DNA from: Rhodobacteraceae bacterium HLUCCA12
GTDB lineage: Bacteria > Pseudomonadota > Alphaproteobacteria > Rhodobacterales > Rhodobacteraceae
DNA: 64,000 nt
Assembly: GCA_001314715.1 (NCBI GenBank)
Contig: LJSV01000011.1
Span: 48,313 to 112,312 of the forward strand
Direction: 5' to 3'
Below are positions 14,056 through 22,359 of the stretch, piece by piece. A model generated the notes under the pieces. The model saw only the letters and a program-made list of their open reading frames with translations, searched no databases and was not told the DNA's origin. Made by a program: the position numbers and the translations under genes. Positions within the stretch are counted from its first letter, which is position 1, and each line of letters opens with the position of its first letter.

Positions 14056-14553
14056 ATGGCCATCAGCGGCGATATCCTGCGCAGCTACCGCGCACCGCGC
14101 ATGGTGCTGCGCGAACGCATGGCTGGCGAGCGCCGCGAAGGGCGGGCGCTGGTCTATCTGATGATCGCCTGCGCGCTGATCTTCGTGGCGCAATGGCCCC
14201 GGCTGGCGCGGCAGGCGCATCTGTCGCCCGAGGTGCCGTTCGACGCGCTGCTGGCCGGCGCGCTGTTCGGCTGGATGTTCCTGGCGCCGCTGTTCTTTTA
14301 CGGGATCGGCGCATTGCTGGGCATGGTGCTGAAACTGCTGCGCCGGGGGGCCGATGCCTTCGCGGCGCGGCTGGCCCTGTTCTGGGCGCTGCTGGCGGCC
14401 AGCCCGCTGGTGCTGGCACAGGGCCTGGTCGCGGCCTTTGCCGGGCCGGGCGCGTTGAGCGTGGCGACCGGGCTTGTGGTGATCGCGGTATTTCTGGCGA
14501 TTCTGCTGGCCGGTCTGGCCGAGGCGCTTGAAGCGCGGCAAGGGGCGGCGTAA
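14056..14553 (+). CDS. YIP1-type membrane protein
   Basis: This 165-residue protein has four to five hydrophobic helices after a basic N-terminus. The topology and the paired neighbour resemble YIP1/DUF1282 small membrane proteins that lie between sufD and sufS in Rhodobacterales. ATG 14056 follows an AGGGGCAAGC ribosome binding site. Function unknown. Confidence 0.65.
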   Translation: MAISGDILRSYRAPRMVLRERMAGERREGRALVYLMIACALIFVAQWPRLARQAHLSPEVPFDALLAGALFGWMFLAPLFFYGIGALLGMVLKLLRRGADAFAARLALFWALLAASPLVLAQGLVAAFAGPGALSVATGLVVIAVFLAILLAGLAEALEARQGAA

Positions 14554-14562
14554 GGGGTCGGC

Positions 14563-15138
14563 ATGAACCGAGACGACATCACAGCCCTGGTGCGCTTGTC
14601 CGTGACCGAGCCCGAAAAGGGTGCGCAAGCGGTCATGGCGCTGGATCCGCCGCTGCCGGCGCGCTGGATGCTGATGGTCTTTGCCGTGACGCTGGGCGTG
14701 GTTCTGGCCTATCTCTTGCCGGTCATCGCCGGGCAGGGGCCGGACCTGCCCAGCCCGTTCGCGGCCGCGATGCTGCAAGGGGGAATGAACCTGGTCGCGG
14801 TCTTTCTGATCACCGGCGTGGGCCGGCTGTTCGGCGGGACCGGACGGTTCGAGGATGCCTTGCTGCTGGTCGGCTGGCTGCAACTGCTGATGGCCGGGGT
14901 GCAGCTTGTGCAACTGCTGGTTCTGCTGGTTCTGCCGCCGCTGGGCAGCGTCGTCATGGTGGCGGCGGTGGCCCTGTTCTTCTGGCTTTTAAGCGGGTTC
15001 ATCCGCGCGCTGCACGGCTTCCAGTCGCGCTTCGTGGTGCTTCTGGGCACGCTGGGCACACTGTTCGTCGCTGCGTTCGTGATGTCGGTGATCCTGATCC
15101 TGCTGGGATTCGAACTGCCGGAGATGACCAATGTTTGA
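14563..15138 (+). CDS. YIP1-family membrane protein
   Basis: This 191-residue protein has about five membrane helices and a cytoplasmic N-terminal stretch (MNRDDITALVRLSVTEPEKGAQAVMA). It fits the YIP1 domain family. It overlaps sufS by eight bases, which ties it to the operon. No biochemical role is known. Confidence 0.7.
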   Translation: MNRDDITALVRLSVTEPEKGAQAVMALDPPLPARWMLMVFAVTLGVVLAYLLPVIAGQGPDLPSPFAAAMLQGGMNLVAVFLITGVGRLFGGTGRFEDALLLVGWLQLLMAGVQLVQLLVLLVLPPLGSVVMVAAVALFFWLLSGFIRALHGFQSRFVVLLGTLGTLFVAAFVMSVILILLGFELPEMTNV

Positions 15139-16351
15139 CGTCGCAACCGTCCGGCGCGACTTTCCGATCCTGTCGCGGCAGGTCAACGGCAAGCCGCTGG
15201 TCTATCTGGACAACGGTGCCTCGGCGCAAAAGCCGCAGGTCGTGATCGATGCGGTGACGCGGGCCTATTCGCAGGAATATGCGAATGTTCATAGGGGTTT
15301 GCACTACCTTTCAAACCTTGCCACCGACAAGTACGAGGCCGTGCGCGGCACCGTTCAGCGGTTCCTGAACGCAGGCCATGAAGACGAGATCCTGTTCACC
15401 TCGGGCACGACCGAGGGCATCAACCTGGTGTCCTATGGCTGGGCGGCACCACGTCTGCAACCGGGCGACGAGATCGTCCTGTCGGTCATGGAGCATCACG
15501 CCAATATCGTGCCCTGGCATTTCCTGCGCGAGCGTCAAGGCGTCAAGCTGGTCTGGGTCGACACCGCGCCCGATGGCTCGCTGGACCCGCAGGCGGTGCT
15601 GGACGCGATCACCGATCGCACACGGCTCGTGGCGGTGACGCATATGTCGAACGTACTGGGCACGGTGGTGGATATTCGCACCATTGCAAAGGGCGCGCAG
15701 GCGCGCGGCGTGCCGGTGCTGGCCGATGGCAGTCAGGCCGTGGTGCACATGCCCGTCGATGTTCAGGCGCTGGGGGTCGATTTCTACCCGATCACCGGCC
15801 ACAAGCTTTATGGCCCTTCCGGATCGGGCGCGATCTACATTCGCCGCGAGCGGCAGGCCGAAATGCGCCCCTTCATCGGCGGTGGCGACATGATCCGCGA
15901 TGTGACCCGGGACGCGGTGACCTACAACGATCCGCCCCACAAGTTCGAGGCCGGAACGCCGGGGATCGTGCAGCAGATCGGCATGGGCGTTGCGCTGGAA
16001 TACCTGATGGCGCTGGGGATGGAGAATATCGCGGCGCATGAGCGCCAGCTCGGCGCCTATGCGCGCGACCGGCTCAAGGGGCTGAACTGGCTGCAGGTGC
16101 AGGGCGATGCGCCGGGCAAGGGCGCGATCTTTTCCTTCACCATGTCGGGCGGGGCGCATGCGCATGACATCTCGACCATCCTCGACAAGAAGGGCGTGGC
16201 GGTGCGCGCCGGTCAGCATTGCGCCGGCCCGCTGATGGAGCATCTGGGCGTGAATGCCTCATGCCGGGCATCATTTGCGATGTACAACACCGAGGCCGAG
16301 GTCGACGCCCTGATCGAGGCGCTGGAATTCTGCCACGAGCTGTTCGCCTGA
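15131..16351 (+). CDS. sufS: Cysteine desulfurase SufS (group II)
   Basis: This 406-residue PLP enzyme carries Lys in ITGHKLYGPSG (K225) and the active-site Cys in NASCRASFAMYNT (C378), the group II arrangement of SufS. It supplies sulfur to SufBCD, normally with a SufE or SufU partner. It is the last gene of the operon here; in related genomes sufT (DUF59) and sufA usually follow, but here a tRNA promoter begins within about 30 bp. Confidence 0.95.
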   Translation: MFDVATVRRDFPILSRQVNGKPLVYLDNGASAQKPQVVIDAVTRAYSQEYANVHRGLHYLSNLATDKYEAVRGTVQRFLNAGHEDEILFTSGTTEGINLVSYGWAAPRLQPGDEIVLSVMEHHANIVPWHFLRERQGVKLVWVDTAPDGSLDPQAVLDAITDRTRLVAVTHMSNVLGTVVDIRTIAKGAQARGVPVLADGSQAVVHMPVDVQALGVDFYPITGHKLYGPSGSGAIYIRRERQAEMRPFIGGGDMIRDVTRDAVTYNDPPHKFEAGTPGIVQQIGMGVALEYLMALGMENIAAHERQLGAYARDRLKGLNWLQVQGDAPGKGAIFSFTMSGGAHAHDISTILDKKGVAVRAGQHCAGPLMEHLGVNASCRASFAMYNTEAEVDALIEALEFCHELFA

Positions 16352-16382
16352 TCCCGGTTTGCCGCCTGCACCAAATTCGACA

Positions 16383-16411
16383 TTGCGACATCCGGCAACC
16401 GGCGCTATAGA
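16383..16411 (+). promoter_or_regulatory. tRNA promoter
   Basis: TTGCGA (16383-16388), a 17-bp spacer and TATAGA (16406-16411) form a near-consensus sigma-70-type promoter ending 11 bp before the truncated tRNA-Arg. I see no equally good promoter before the intact tRNA copy, so this one probably serves both. Confidence 0.6.
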
Positions 16412-16422
16412 CGGGGCGCGCG

Positions 16423-16464
<42 letters not shown>

Positions 16465-16599
16465 TGATGTCAAGGGGCTGGGCGATAAAGAGGAGACGAA
16501 AAGAGGCTGTAAGAACAAGGATTTGCGAGGCCCTCGTTCTGACCTTTCAACTCGCGAAAAGTTCACGTAAGCACTGCGTAAGCAGTTGCGACACGGCAA
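16465..16599. other. Spacer between broken and intact tRNA-Arg
   Basis: This 135-bp stretch holds no gene. It contains a short hairpin (CGAGGCCCTCG) and the direct echo GCACTGCGTAAGCAGTTGCG. It may be the scar of an older integrative element at the same tRNA. An open frame on the minus strand spanning both tRNA copies is an artefact of the repeated tRNA sequence. Confidence 0.4.
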
Positions 16600-16676
16600 G
16601 CACCCGTAGCTCAGCTGGATAGAGCGTCGCCCTCCGAAGGCGAAGGCCACAGGTTCGAATCCTGTCGGGTGCGCCA
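16600..16676 (+). tRNA. tRNA-Arg(CCG), intact
   Basis: The 77-nt cloverleaf has acceptor GCACCCG/CGGGTGC, D stem GCTC/GAGC, anticodon stem TCGCC/GGCGA, loop CTCCGAA with anticodon CCG at 16634-16636, T stem ACAGG/CCTGT and an encoded CCA end. It reads CGG arginine codons. The phage integrase gene ends 31 bp downstream, as expected for an integration site at the tRNA 3' end. Confidence 0.95.
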
Positions 16677-16706
16677 CCTCCAACCTAACACATTGAAAAC
16701 GCCTGA

Positions 16707-17783
16707 TTAATTTGGCTGTTTTGGAAACTTTTTGACGCGGTTTCCCATTTTCTCCTTTCGTTCTGCGCCAAGAATCCCCTTCTGATCGGCGCTTCGCGTA
16801 TAGTGCGCCACCTCACTCAGACTGCGATGTCCGGTCCACGCCCCGATCTGTGAAGCGGTTGCTCCGGCTTCTGCGAGCTCTGCCGCTCGCGCCTTGCGCA
16901 ACCCGTGCGCGGTGCAGTCGTCGGCCAGCCCGGCGAGGTTGGCAGCGCGGCTGATAAAATGTGACAGCACTTGGACTGAGCGGGGTTTGCCGGTGCGCGT
17001 GACGATCCATTGCAGTCGATCGCTGGGCAGGGCAGCAAGGAAGTGCGCGTGGTCCGCGGCCATCGACTGCGCCCAGGCCGGCAGCAGGCGAACCGGGCAG
17101 GTGGCAGGGCCCTTTGTCTTGGCCTGAGTATAGCCGAGCCAGCCATCCGCATCGACCATCTGCCAGCCTAGGCGGGCGGCATCGACACAACGTGCGCCAG
17201 TCCAGTAAATCACTTCGAACGCGACTCGCTCGGGCGATCCTGCCGGCCAGTGCTGGCGGTAGCCCTCGATCTCATCGGCGGTCCACTGGCGATGTGGCCT
17301 GACCTCGCCGCGCGGCTTGCGCAGGCCCGTCGACGGATCGGCGGCGATCATCCCTTCATCGACGGCAAAGCGCAGGATCGATCGCCAGGCCTTCAGGCGA
17401 TTCGAGGCAGCACCGGGGGTGAAATTCCGGATATCCTTGCGCAGATGATCGGCACGCAGGTCCCGCAGCATGCCCTTGCCGCGCTCCTGGCTGATCCTGT
17501 CCAGCGAGCGGCGCCAGACCGCGCGGCTGGACGGTGCCATCCGGGCATAGTCGGGCGAGCCCAGATAGGCCTCGATCAGCGCGGCGATACTTCCGTGGGC
17601 ATGGCGGCTGCGCTTCCTCTCAGGCTTGGCGCCGGCGGCGGCATAGGCGGCAAGAAAGTCAGGATGATTCTCGGGCAGGTTCGGAAGCGGGTGCAGGCTT
17701 TGACCCACACGGCGATAGACGTAGCGCTTACCCCCTGGCTTGGTGACAACCTTGATGCCCGTCAGTCGAATACTGCGTCGCAA
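16707..17783 (-). CDS. int: Phage tyrosine recombinase (integrase)
   Basis: This 358-residue site-specific recombinase has an N-terminal SAM-like core-binding region and a C-terminal catalytic domain with Arg in [11 protein letters not shown], Lys in [14 protein letters not shown] (H-x-x-R), [11 protein letters not shown] (His and nucleophilic Tyr). It integrates and excises the phage at tRNA-Arg(CCG), whose 3' end is 31 bp away. Its start overlaps the upstream AlpA-like gene by 22 bp, so it is the last gene of the leftward operon. Confidence 0.93.
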   Translation of the reverse strand: MRRSIRLTGIKVVTKPGGKRYVYRRVGQSLHPLPNLPENHPDFLAAYAAAGAKPERKRSRHAHGSIAALIEAYLGSPDYARMAPSSRAVWRRSLDRISQERGKGMLRDLRADHLRKDIRNFTPGAASNRLKAWRSILRFAVDEGMIAADPSTGLRKPRGEVRPHRQWTADEIEGYRQHWPAGSPERVAFEVIYWTGARCVDAARLGWQMVDADGWLGYTQAKTKGPATCPVRLLPAWAQSMAADHAHFLAALPSDRLQWIVTRTGKPRSVQVLSHFISRAANLAGLADDCTAHGLRKARAAELAEAGATASQIGAWTGHRSLSEVAHYTRSADQKGILGAERKEKMGNRVKKFPKQPN

Positions 17784-17983
17784 GTGTTCACCCCATTGTC
17801 TTCAGTCGGCAGGTCGGAAGCATAGGCATCAAGATCGATCCTGTCATAGAGCCTTTTCGCGCCGAGGATGCGGCGCGGGATCGGCAGGTTGCGCAGCGTG
17901 GAAGTGCTGACACCCAGATACGCCGCCGCTTCCGGTGCTGGAAGCAGCCGCGGGGTGAAAGCGATCTGCGCACGCCCGCTCAT
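17762..17983 (-). CDS. AlpA/excisionase-like DNA-binding protein
   Basis: This 73-residue protein has a MerR-like winged helix of the AlpA/HTH_17 type (LLPAPEAAAYLGVSTSTLRNLP, then RILGAKRLYDRIDLDAY). It overlaps integrase and lies just upstream of it in the operon, the usual place for an excisionase or integrase regulator. Small size and context favour a recombination directionality factor. Confidence 0.75.
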   Translation of the reverse strand: MSGRAQIAFTPRLLPAPEAAAYLGVSTSTLRNLPIPRRILGAKRLYDRIDLDAYASDLPTEDNGVNTCDAVFD

Positions 17984-18450
17984 GTCTCATCGCCTTTCGG
18001 TCCCGGCAAAAGCCTGGGCATATCGCCGGTTTCATACGCCACGGCGATGCGCTCGCTGACGTGATCCGAGATCGTCAGCCCGTCTGGCATCACGACATGC
18101 GCCATGAAGGCCTGCTCGAAGGTCTCGATTCCGTCTTCGACGCTGACCAGCTTCGCCTTGATCGACATGGCCATGGCACGCCACATGCGGCGTACTTCCT
18201 GTTCATAGGCCTCGGTGGCGCTGGGCGCACTGCGTGCCTTGCCGGTGGGGGTCAGGCGAAAAAACGCGTCATCGGGGTCTGGCATTGTCATCCGGAACAT
18301 GATCTGCCGACCACGCGCCTTGAAGGCTGTGACTGCGGTGCGCCCGTCCTGGCCGGACATAAAGCCCTCGCATCCGAAGCGTTCCAGCGTGGCCTCGATC
18401 TCGGCCCTGGACTTCGAGCGCGATACGGTGGTGCCTTTGGCGTAGGTCAT
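17980..18450 (-). CDS. Phage protein of unknown function (156 aa)
   Basis: The N-terminal half (TTVSRSKSRAEIEATLERFGC, then MFRMTMPDPDD) looks like a compact alpha/beta domain; the C-terminal half carries helical EAYEQEVRRMWRAMAMSIKAKLVSVEDGIETFEQAFM. Similar proteins of this length occur in many alphaproteobacterial prophages, but no function is assigned. It overlaps both neighbours by ATGA-type junctions. Confidence 0.7.
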   Translation of the reverse strand: MTYAKGTTVSRSKSRAEIEATLERFGCEGFMSGQDGRTAVTAFKARGRQIMFRMTMPDPDDAFFRLTPTGKARSAPSATEAYEQEVRRMWRAMAMSIKAKLVSVEDGIETFEQAFMAHVVMPDGLTISDHVSERIAVAYETGDMPRLLPGPKGDET

Positions 18451-18839
18451 GTCATGTCTTCCTCGGACCCATTGGCCAGTTCAAGCAACACATCCGCATG
18501 GCAGGGCGATCCAGGCGGGCACCAGCAGGCAAGGTTCCTGCCGCACAGTTCGGTTCGCGCGCGCGCAACAAGGTTCGCCTGTTGCGGCTGCCGCAGCCAT
18601 GTCCTGTAAGCTTGGATGGATAGGGCGCGCGCCTTGGCTTCGCTATCCCTGAACCACATGGCGGGTCCTGACCATGTTCCGACACACCACACCGCTGACG
18701 TGACGCCCAGATGCGTTGATCGGCCCTTCTGTATTGGGAAGGGATTTCCCCAACGCGTGGTTCGATCCACCTTCACGGTGTTCGGCGGCATGCGCCAGCC
18801 TTTGGCGCGGGAAAGCTGAATGCGCGCGGGTTTCGTCAT
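18447..18839 (-). CDS. DUF4326 protein
   Basis: This 130-residue protein shows the DUF4326 pattern: [28 protein letters not shown] near the start and [22 protein letters not shown] near the end, with conserved Cys and His that could bind a metal. The ATG at 18839 overlaps the stop of the zinc-finger gene; an upstream in-frame start (18881) would overlap it more. The family is frequent in phages and has no established activity. Confidence 0.8.
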   Translation of the reverse strand: MTKPARIQLSRAKGWRMPPNTVKVDRTTRWGNPFPIQKGRSTHLGVTSAVWCVGTWSGPAMWFRDSEAKARALSIQAYRTWLRQPQQANLVARARTELCGRNLACWCPPGSPCHADVLLELANGSEEDMT

Positions 18840-19090
18840 TCCTGCTTCCCCCGGATGATGTTCACGCACAAATCGACGCATTCATTGCAGATGTAGACCT
18901 GTGGCCCAGCGATCATCTTGTCCGTCTCGTGTTGGGTCTTGCCGCAAAACGAACAGCGCACCGGGCGCAGTTCAGCAAGCAGGCGCTCGATCTTCTCGTG
19001 CTTCCGCACCGCCTCATCGCGCTCATGACGGAGCTTTTCCATCTCGGCGTTGACGATTTCAGAAGCGTCTCGCGGTTTTCCAAACATCAA
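18836..19090 (-). CDS. Free-standing ClpX-type zinc-binding domain protein
   Basis: This 84-residue protein has an N-terminal coiled coil (about residues 13-45) followed by a four-cysteine zinc domain: [18 protein letters not shown], then CNECVDLC. It closely mirrors the N-terminal domain of the ClpX unfoldase, which dimerises and docks adaptors and some substrates such as phage replication proteins. No AAA+ module is present. It could interfere with or redirect host ClpXP; this is inference. It overlaps both neighbours by four bases. Confidence 0.8.
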   Translation of the reverse strand: MMFGKPRDASEIVNAEMEKLRHERDEAVRKHEKIERLLAELRPVRCSFCGKTQHETDKMIAGPQVYICNECVDLCVNIIRGKQE

Positions 19091-19275
19091 GGTGCCTCCG
19101 TTTTAGGGCGCGGCTTGTAAGCGAGTTCTTCTTGCGGGAAGCGGCGCCATGGTCCGCATCGGCCGCACAGGCATTCGAGGCGCCAGCGTTCTCGAAACCA
19201 GCCATGCCGTTGCCAGTGCATTGTCCCCCCGCATGCGCAGGGCTCTTGTTTCAGACATCTTGTCGGCGGCGGCAT
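19087..19275 (-). CDS. Small cysteine-rich protein
   Basis: This 62-residue protein has two CxC/CxxC pairs (CACGG and CLCGRCG) that suggest a zinc ribbon. The start codon overlaps the stop of the MT-A70 gene (TAATG), so it is translationally coupled. No family is recognised. Confidence 0.6.
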   Translation of the reverse strand: MPPPTRCLKQEPCACGGTMHWQRHGWFRERWRLECLCGRCGPWRRFPQEELAYKPRPKTEAP

Positions 19276-19868
19276 TACACGGCCTCCTTTGGGTCGATCG
19301 GGTCAAACTTTCCCGCCTCATCCCCCCAGCTTTCCCAGCCTGGCCGCGACTGGCGGCTGAAAAGCTCGATACGACGGGCATGAGGAAGCAGGGCTTCGGC
19401 CGCGACAAAGGCTTCGTCGGGCTTGCGAGAGTGTTCACGGATCGGCCCGTCGACAACGCTGCGGACCGTCCTGGCGCAGCGCGGGGCGCCGCGGGTTCCA
19501 ATCAGGAACGGCTCGCCGGCGCTGCGCAGGATATAGCCAGTGCCGAAGGCAAGCTTGCCGTGCCTGGTGCGCTTGACCCAGTGGCCGGCCGTCTTGAACG
19601 CGAAGCCCCAGCTGTCCATCACGTCGATCGCCTCGCGCAGCATTGGATTGGTGGCCCAGAGCCACAGCACGGCGTTGTCTGCCGCCAGGGCTGAGACCGG
19701 CAGGTCCTTGATCCAATTCAGCGAGGTGCACGCGTACTGCGCCTTCGCATTCTTTGCTTCGCCCGCCTGGGACCAGTTCTCAAAGCTCCAGGGCGGATCT
19801 GCCATAATCATATCAAACCCACCGGCCGGGCGCTGGGCGATGAAGTGCTGGAGGATCGGGGCGGTCAT
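19275..19868 (-). CDS. MT-A70 family adenine methyltransferase
   Basis: This 197-residue protein carries the DPPW catalytic motif (MADPPWSFENW) at about residues 23-33, an LWATNPML segment and the C-terminal EALLPHARRIELFSRQSRPGWESWGDE typical of phage MT-A70 enzymes. Members transfer a methyl group from S-adenosylmethionine to N6 of adenine, in phages usually on DNA. No cognate restriction enzyme is next to it, so it probably protects or marks phage DNA. Confidence 0.88.
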   Translation of the reverse strand: MTAPILQHFIAQRPAGGFDMIMADPPWSFENWSQAGEAKNAKAQYACTSLNWIKDLPVSALAADNAVLWLWATNPMLREAIDVMDSWGFAFKTAGHWVKRTRHGKLAFGTGYILRSAGEPFLIGTRGAPRCARTVRSVVDGPIREHSRKPDEAFVAAEALLPHARRIELFSRQSRPGWESWGDEAGKFDPIDPKEAV

Positions 19869-20536
19869 GTGTCAGCCCTCTGCCCGCCTTTGCGCTGGGC
19901 GTTTCCTTTTCGCGCCTCGCGCGCTGCGTGCTCGAGCCGGGCGATGGCGAGGACAGCGGGCCGGGCCTCGGGTTCGTATTCGTCGTAGGGCTTATGCAGG
20001 CGGCGGCCACCGGCCAGTCGCGGCAACAGCGCGCGAGGGACGGCTTCCCAGTTATCCGGGTCGGTGTTGGCCTTGTTGCCGTCGAGACACTTGAGGCAAT
20101 GACCGGCGGGAACGGGGCCGTGTGCCTCCTCCCAACGGATCAGGTGAACCGCGCGCCAGCGTGATTGCAACGGCATGCCATCGTGAATCTTGCGCTCGAT
20201 ATAGCCGTCCTCGGTGATGCGTTCGGTGCCGATCGGCTTCCAGTTTTCGTTTGCGCGTCCGGTCCGGTTGCCCTTCTTGAAACGTGTCGCCGCGCTGTTC
20301 GGGTGATAGGGCATCGGCTTTCCCTTGTTCCGCGACTCCTGGCCCTTCACGAAACGGCCGGTGCGGCCGGTGAGCCAGCCCTTGCGCTTGCACAGGGCCT
20401 TGAAATTCTGCAGGGACACATCGCCCCGGTCGAACCGTGCTACGAACGCCTCGTGTGCCTTGGCGCGGGGCCAGTCGCAGTGACGCTGGATCCAGAGCAG
20501 TTCCGCCTCGCTGTAGGGGATGTATCTGCCCCTCAT
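19865..20536 (-). CDS. HNH endonuclease-like phage protein
   Basis: This 223-residue protein starts with a HTH-like region (YSEAELLWIQRHCDWPRAKAHEAF) and contains an HNH_3-type region with HLIRWEEAHGPVPAGHCLKCLDGNKANTDPDNWEAVPR split over about residues 125-170. Proteins of this type act as homing-type nickases or as DNA-binding regulators in phages. It overlaps both neighbours by ATGA. Confidence 0.8.
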   Translation of the reverse strand: MRGRYIPYSEAELLWIQRHCDWPRAKAHEAFVARFDRGDVSLQNFKALCKRKGWLTGRTGRFVKGQESRNKGKPMPYHPNSAATRFKKGNRTGRANENWKPIGTERITEDGYIERKIHDGMPLQSRWRAVHLIRWEEAHGPVPAGHCLKCLDGNKANTDPDNWEAVPRALLPRLAGGRRLHKPYDEYEPEARPAVLAIARLEHAAREARKGNAQRKGGQRADT

Positions 20537-20772
20537 TCTTTCGGCCCCCCGATCTGGGGAAGCATCGGCAGGACGGCCTGGCCGTGCTCGGCGAACAGCT
20601 TGGCCGCCTTGAGCTGCAGATCGGCATTGCGGGTAATCTGGTCCGCTACCGAGACGATCGCCTCCGCGCGCTTGGCTTCCTGCTCGATCTTCTCTTGCGA
20701 CATACCATCCTCGGCCATGCGCTCGAGTTGGGCAAAGAGGTGGTTGTTCAGGTCGGAGAGCTTATTCCTCAT
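20533..20772 (-). CDS. Phage protein of unknown function (79 aa)
   Basis: This helical, charged protein (MRNKLSDLNNHLFAQLERMA...) has a predicted coiled-coil-like middle and ends GGPKE. ATG 20772 sits inside the end of the preceding membrane gene. Short proteins of this pattern accompany HNH genes in many phages and may be regulators; I cannot assign a function. Confidence 0.65.
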   Translation of the reverse strand: MRNKLSDLNNHLFAQLERMAEDGMSQEKIEQEAKRAEAIVSVADQITRNADLQLKAAKLFAEHGQAVLPMLPQIGGPKE

Positions 20773-21121
20773 CGCTGCCCCCTTCGCGGTCGGCGATAAG
20801 GCGGTCGATTTCGGCGCGCGCCTCTTCAAGCGACATGCGGGGGTTGCGAGTGCCAGCCAACGCCATCACACGGCACACGATTGCCAGCAGGGCGAGCAGC
20901 CCGCCAAACCATTGCAGCGCGGCGCTACCAGCCATGATGCCGAGACCGACAAGCCCGCCCATCGTCAAAAACGTAAACAGGTCGCTGGCGATACTCTCGC
21001 GCAGCGTCTCGCGCAGAAAGATCACTTTCGTCTTGTTCATGGCGTTCATGTCGTTTCCAAACCGGATTGCCTTCGAATCTGCGGTGGCGGGGAACGTGGT
21101 TGCTTTAGTCGTGTCAGCCAT
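20762..21121 (-). CDS. Small membrane protein in the leftward operon
   Basis: This protein of up to 119 residues has two adjacent membrane helices (about residues 53-72 and 71-90) followed by an acidic tail (EEARAEIDRLIADREGGSDEE). ATG 21121 overlaps the preceding stop, and the resulting N-terminus MADTTKATT repeats that of the upstream gene; ATG 21049 is the alternative start. Function unknown. Confidence 0.6.
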   Translation of the reverse strand: MADTTKATTFPATADSKAIRFGNDMNAMNKTKVIFLRETLRESIASDLFTFLTMGGLVGLGIMAGSAALQWFGGLLALLAIVCRVMALAGTRNPRMSLEEARAEIDRLIADREGGSDEE

Positions 21122-21377
21122 GGCGCACCTCGGTGCACAGGTTGAGCACATAGCGCAGCCCCATTGCGGCAATCTGGATCGCTTCCTTGCGGGCTTCTGG
21201 GCCGCGTCCAGTATCGGCCCGGACGTGTTCGCGCAGCTCTTCCAGTTCCTCGTAGATAACGCTCCACGCTTCATGCGGGGAATTTAGCGGTGGATGCTTG
21301 GTATCCGCTCGTTCGACCTCTTCGGCAATTTCCAGGGCGATGGCGCGGATCGCGGTCGCTTTCGTTGTGTCAGCCAT
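21114..21377 (-). CDS. Phage protein of unknown function (87 aa)
   Basis: This acidic helical protein has HPPLNSPHEAWSVIYEELEELREHV in its middle. The EE-x-EEL pattern recalls MazG-like nucleotide pyrophosphohydrolases, but only part of such a fold could fit in 87 residues, so this is tentative. ATG 21377 overlaps the end of the 38-codon gene upstream. Confidence 0.65.
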   Translation of the reverse strand: MADTTKATAIRAIALEIAEEVERADTKHPPLNSPHEAWSVIYEELEELREHVRADTGRGPEARKEAIQIAAMGLRYVLNLCTEVRHG

Positions 21378-21486
21378 GGAACACCTCGTAATCCACGACG
21401 CCCTTGAGGCGGGCCAGACGATCGGCGTGGGCATGGTCGCGGCAGCGCCACCAGCGGCCCGTCTTGAGGCAAGTGAGGATCATCAT
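21370..21486 (-). CDS. Very small conserved-looking phage ORF (38 aa)
   Basis: The frame encodes MMILTCLKTGRWWRCRDHAH... ending EVFHG. Its ATG overlaps the upstream stop (ATGA) and its TGA lies inside the start of the next gene, so it fits the coupled operon exactly. Two cysteines and two histidines (C6, C15, H18, H20) could bind zinc. I infer it is real from coupling at both ends; no homologue is recognised. Confidence 0.55.
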   Translation of the reverse strand: MMILTCLKTGRWWRCRDHAHADRLARLKGVVDYEVFHG

Positions 21487-21683
21487 CACTCTCCGATGTT
21501 CGTCGCGCGATGCCGGTCCCGCAGGCGCTGGGCGAGCGCGCGGGTCTCGCGCAGGGCGCCGGGCTGATCCGCTGCATGCAGGGTCAGACCGATCATGGTG
21601 TGACCGGCACGGCGGTCGCGGGATGTGTGGAAAACCGGGGTTTTCTCGGGCGCGTCGGTGGCGCTGGGCGGGACGTGTTTCAT
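21486..21683 (-). CDS. Small phage protein (65 aa)
   Basis: This 65-residue protein (MKHVPPSATDAPEKTPVFHTSRDRR...) is basic with no recognised domain. Its ATG overlaps the stop of the upstream 59-residue gene and its stop overlaps the next start, which supports it as a member of the operon. Confidence 0.55.
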   Translation of the reverse strand: MKHVPPSATDAPEKTPVFHTSRDRRAGHTMIGLTLHAADQPGALRETRALAQRLRDRHRATNIGE

Positions 21684-21859
21684 TGCGTTCTCCGTGGCTG
21701 GACCAGGTGCGACTGGATCGCCGGCCGCCCCCTGGCCGAGTGCAGGATCAGCCAGGCGATGCGCGCCAGTGTCGGGCTGGCCGCGCAGGTGACGGGGTCA
21801 CAGACGATGCGGCGCGCGTTGGCGACCGCAGCGGGTGGGTTGGTGAATCGGGTGATCAT
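21680..21859 (-). CDS. Small phage protein (59 aa)
   Basis: The frame runs MITRFTNPPAAVANARRIVC... to VQPRRTQ and ends with ATGA shared with the next gene. It begins 11 bp after the stop of the 124-residue gene. The protein is basic with two cysteines; no domain is recognised. Coupling and lack of any competing frame support it. Confidence 0.55.
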   Translation of the reverse strand: MITRFTNPPAAVANARRIVCDPVTCAASPTLARIAWLILHSARGRPAIQSHLVQPRRTQ

Positions 21860-21869
21860 GGTGCGCTGC

Positions 21870-22244
21870 TCAGTACGCGCCGACGCGCCCGCTCATCGGG
21901 TGAGCAAGGGGATCGCGCGGCAGGAAGGTCGACACCTTGGCGCGCTCGCGCCGCGCGGCCGTGTTCTCACGGTCATGGCGGGTATCTTCGGCCATGTCGT
22001 TAAGACTGCGCAGGTATTCGAGGTCGCTCGAAACCATCAGGTTGGCGCTGGCGAAGAACACGTCGATGCCACCCACGTGATCGCGAAGGATCATCTGGGT
22101 CAGGAAATCGCCATCGGGGCCGTGAACAGAATAGCAGGTCAGGTCGAACCTTGGCCCCTCGGGATCCTCGGTCTTGCCCTGCCACATGGGCTCGACGGAA
22201 AAACCGGCCTTGCGCAGGGCATTGGCGTACTCGGTGCGGGTCAT
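21870..22244 (-). CDS. First gene of the leftward phage operon (124 aa)
   Basis: This 124-residue protein (MTRTEYANALRKAGFSVEPMWQG...) looks like a compact alpha/beta domain with a charged C-terminal tail. No family is recognised. It is the first gene after the PL-like promoter at 22309-22337, about 58 nt downstream of the predicted start of transcription, so it should be the most strongly repressed gene of that operon in the lysogen. Confidence 0.7.
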   Translation of the reverse strand: MTRTEYANALRKAGFSVEPMWQGKTEDPEGPRFDLTCYSVHGPDGDFLTQMILRDHVGGIDVFFASANLMVSSDLEYLRSLNDMAEDTRHDRENTAARRERAKVSTFLPRDPLAHPMSGRVGAY

Positions 22245-22308
22245 GTGCTTCTCCCATCGGTTGGCCCGCGATCTGCCGGGTGGCGTCTTCGGCGGGTGTG
22301 CGAGGGGG

Positions 22309-22337
22309 AGAATGCGTTATGCGTTATGCAATGTCAA
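22309..22337 (-). promoter_or_regulatory. Leftward early promoter-operator (PL)
   Basis: On the minus strand, TTGACA (22337-22332), a 17-bp spacer and CATTCT (22314-22309) form a promoter. The region matches PR at 23753: both contain GCGTTGACATTGCAT followed by ACGCAT and CGCAT at the same spacing. The repeated ACGCAT elements lie in the spacer, where a repressor would block polymerase. This predicts joint control by the S24 repressor. Confidence 0.75.
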
Positions 22338-22359
22338 CGCAAAATGCGTAATAAGTGAA

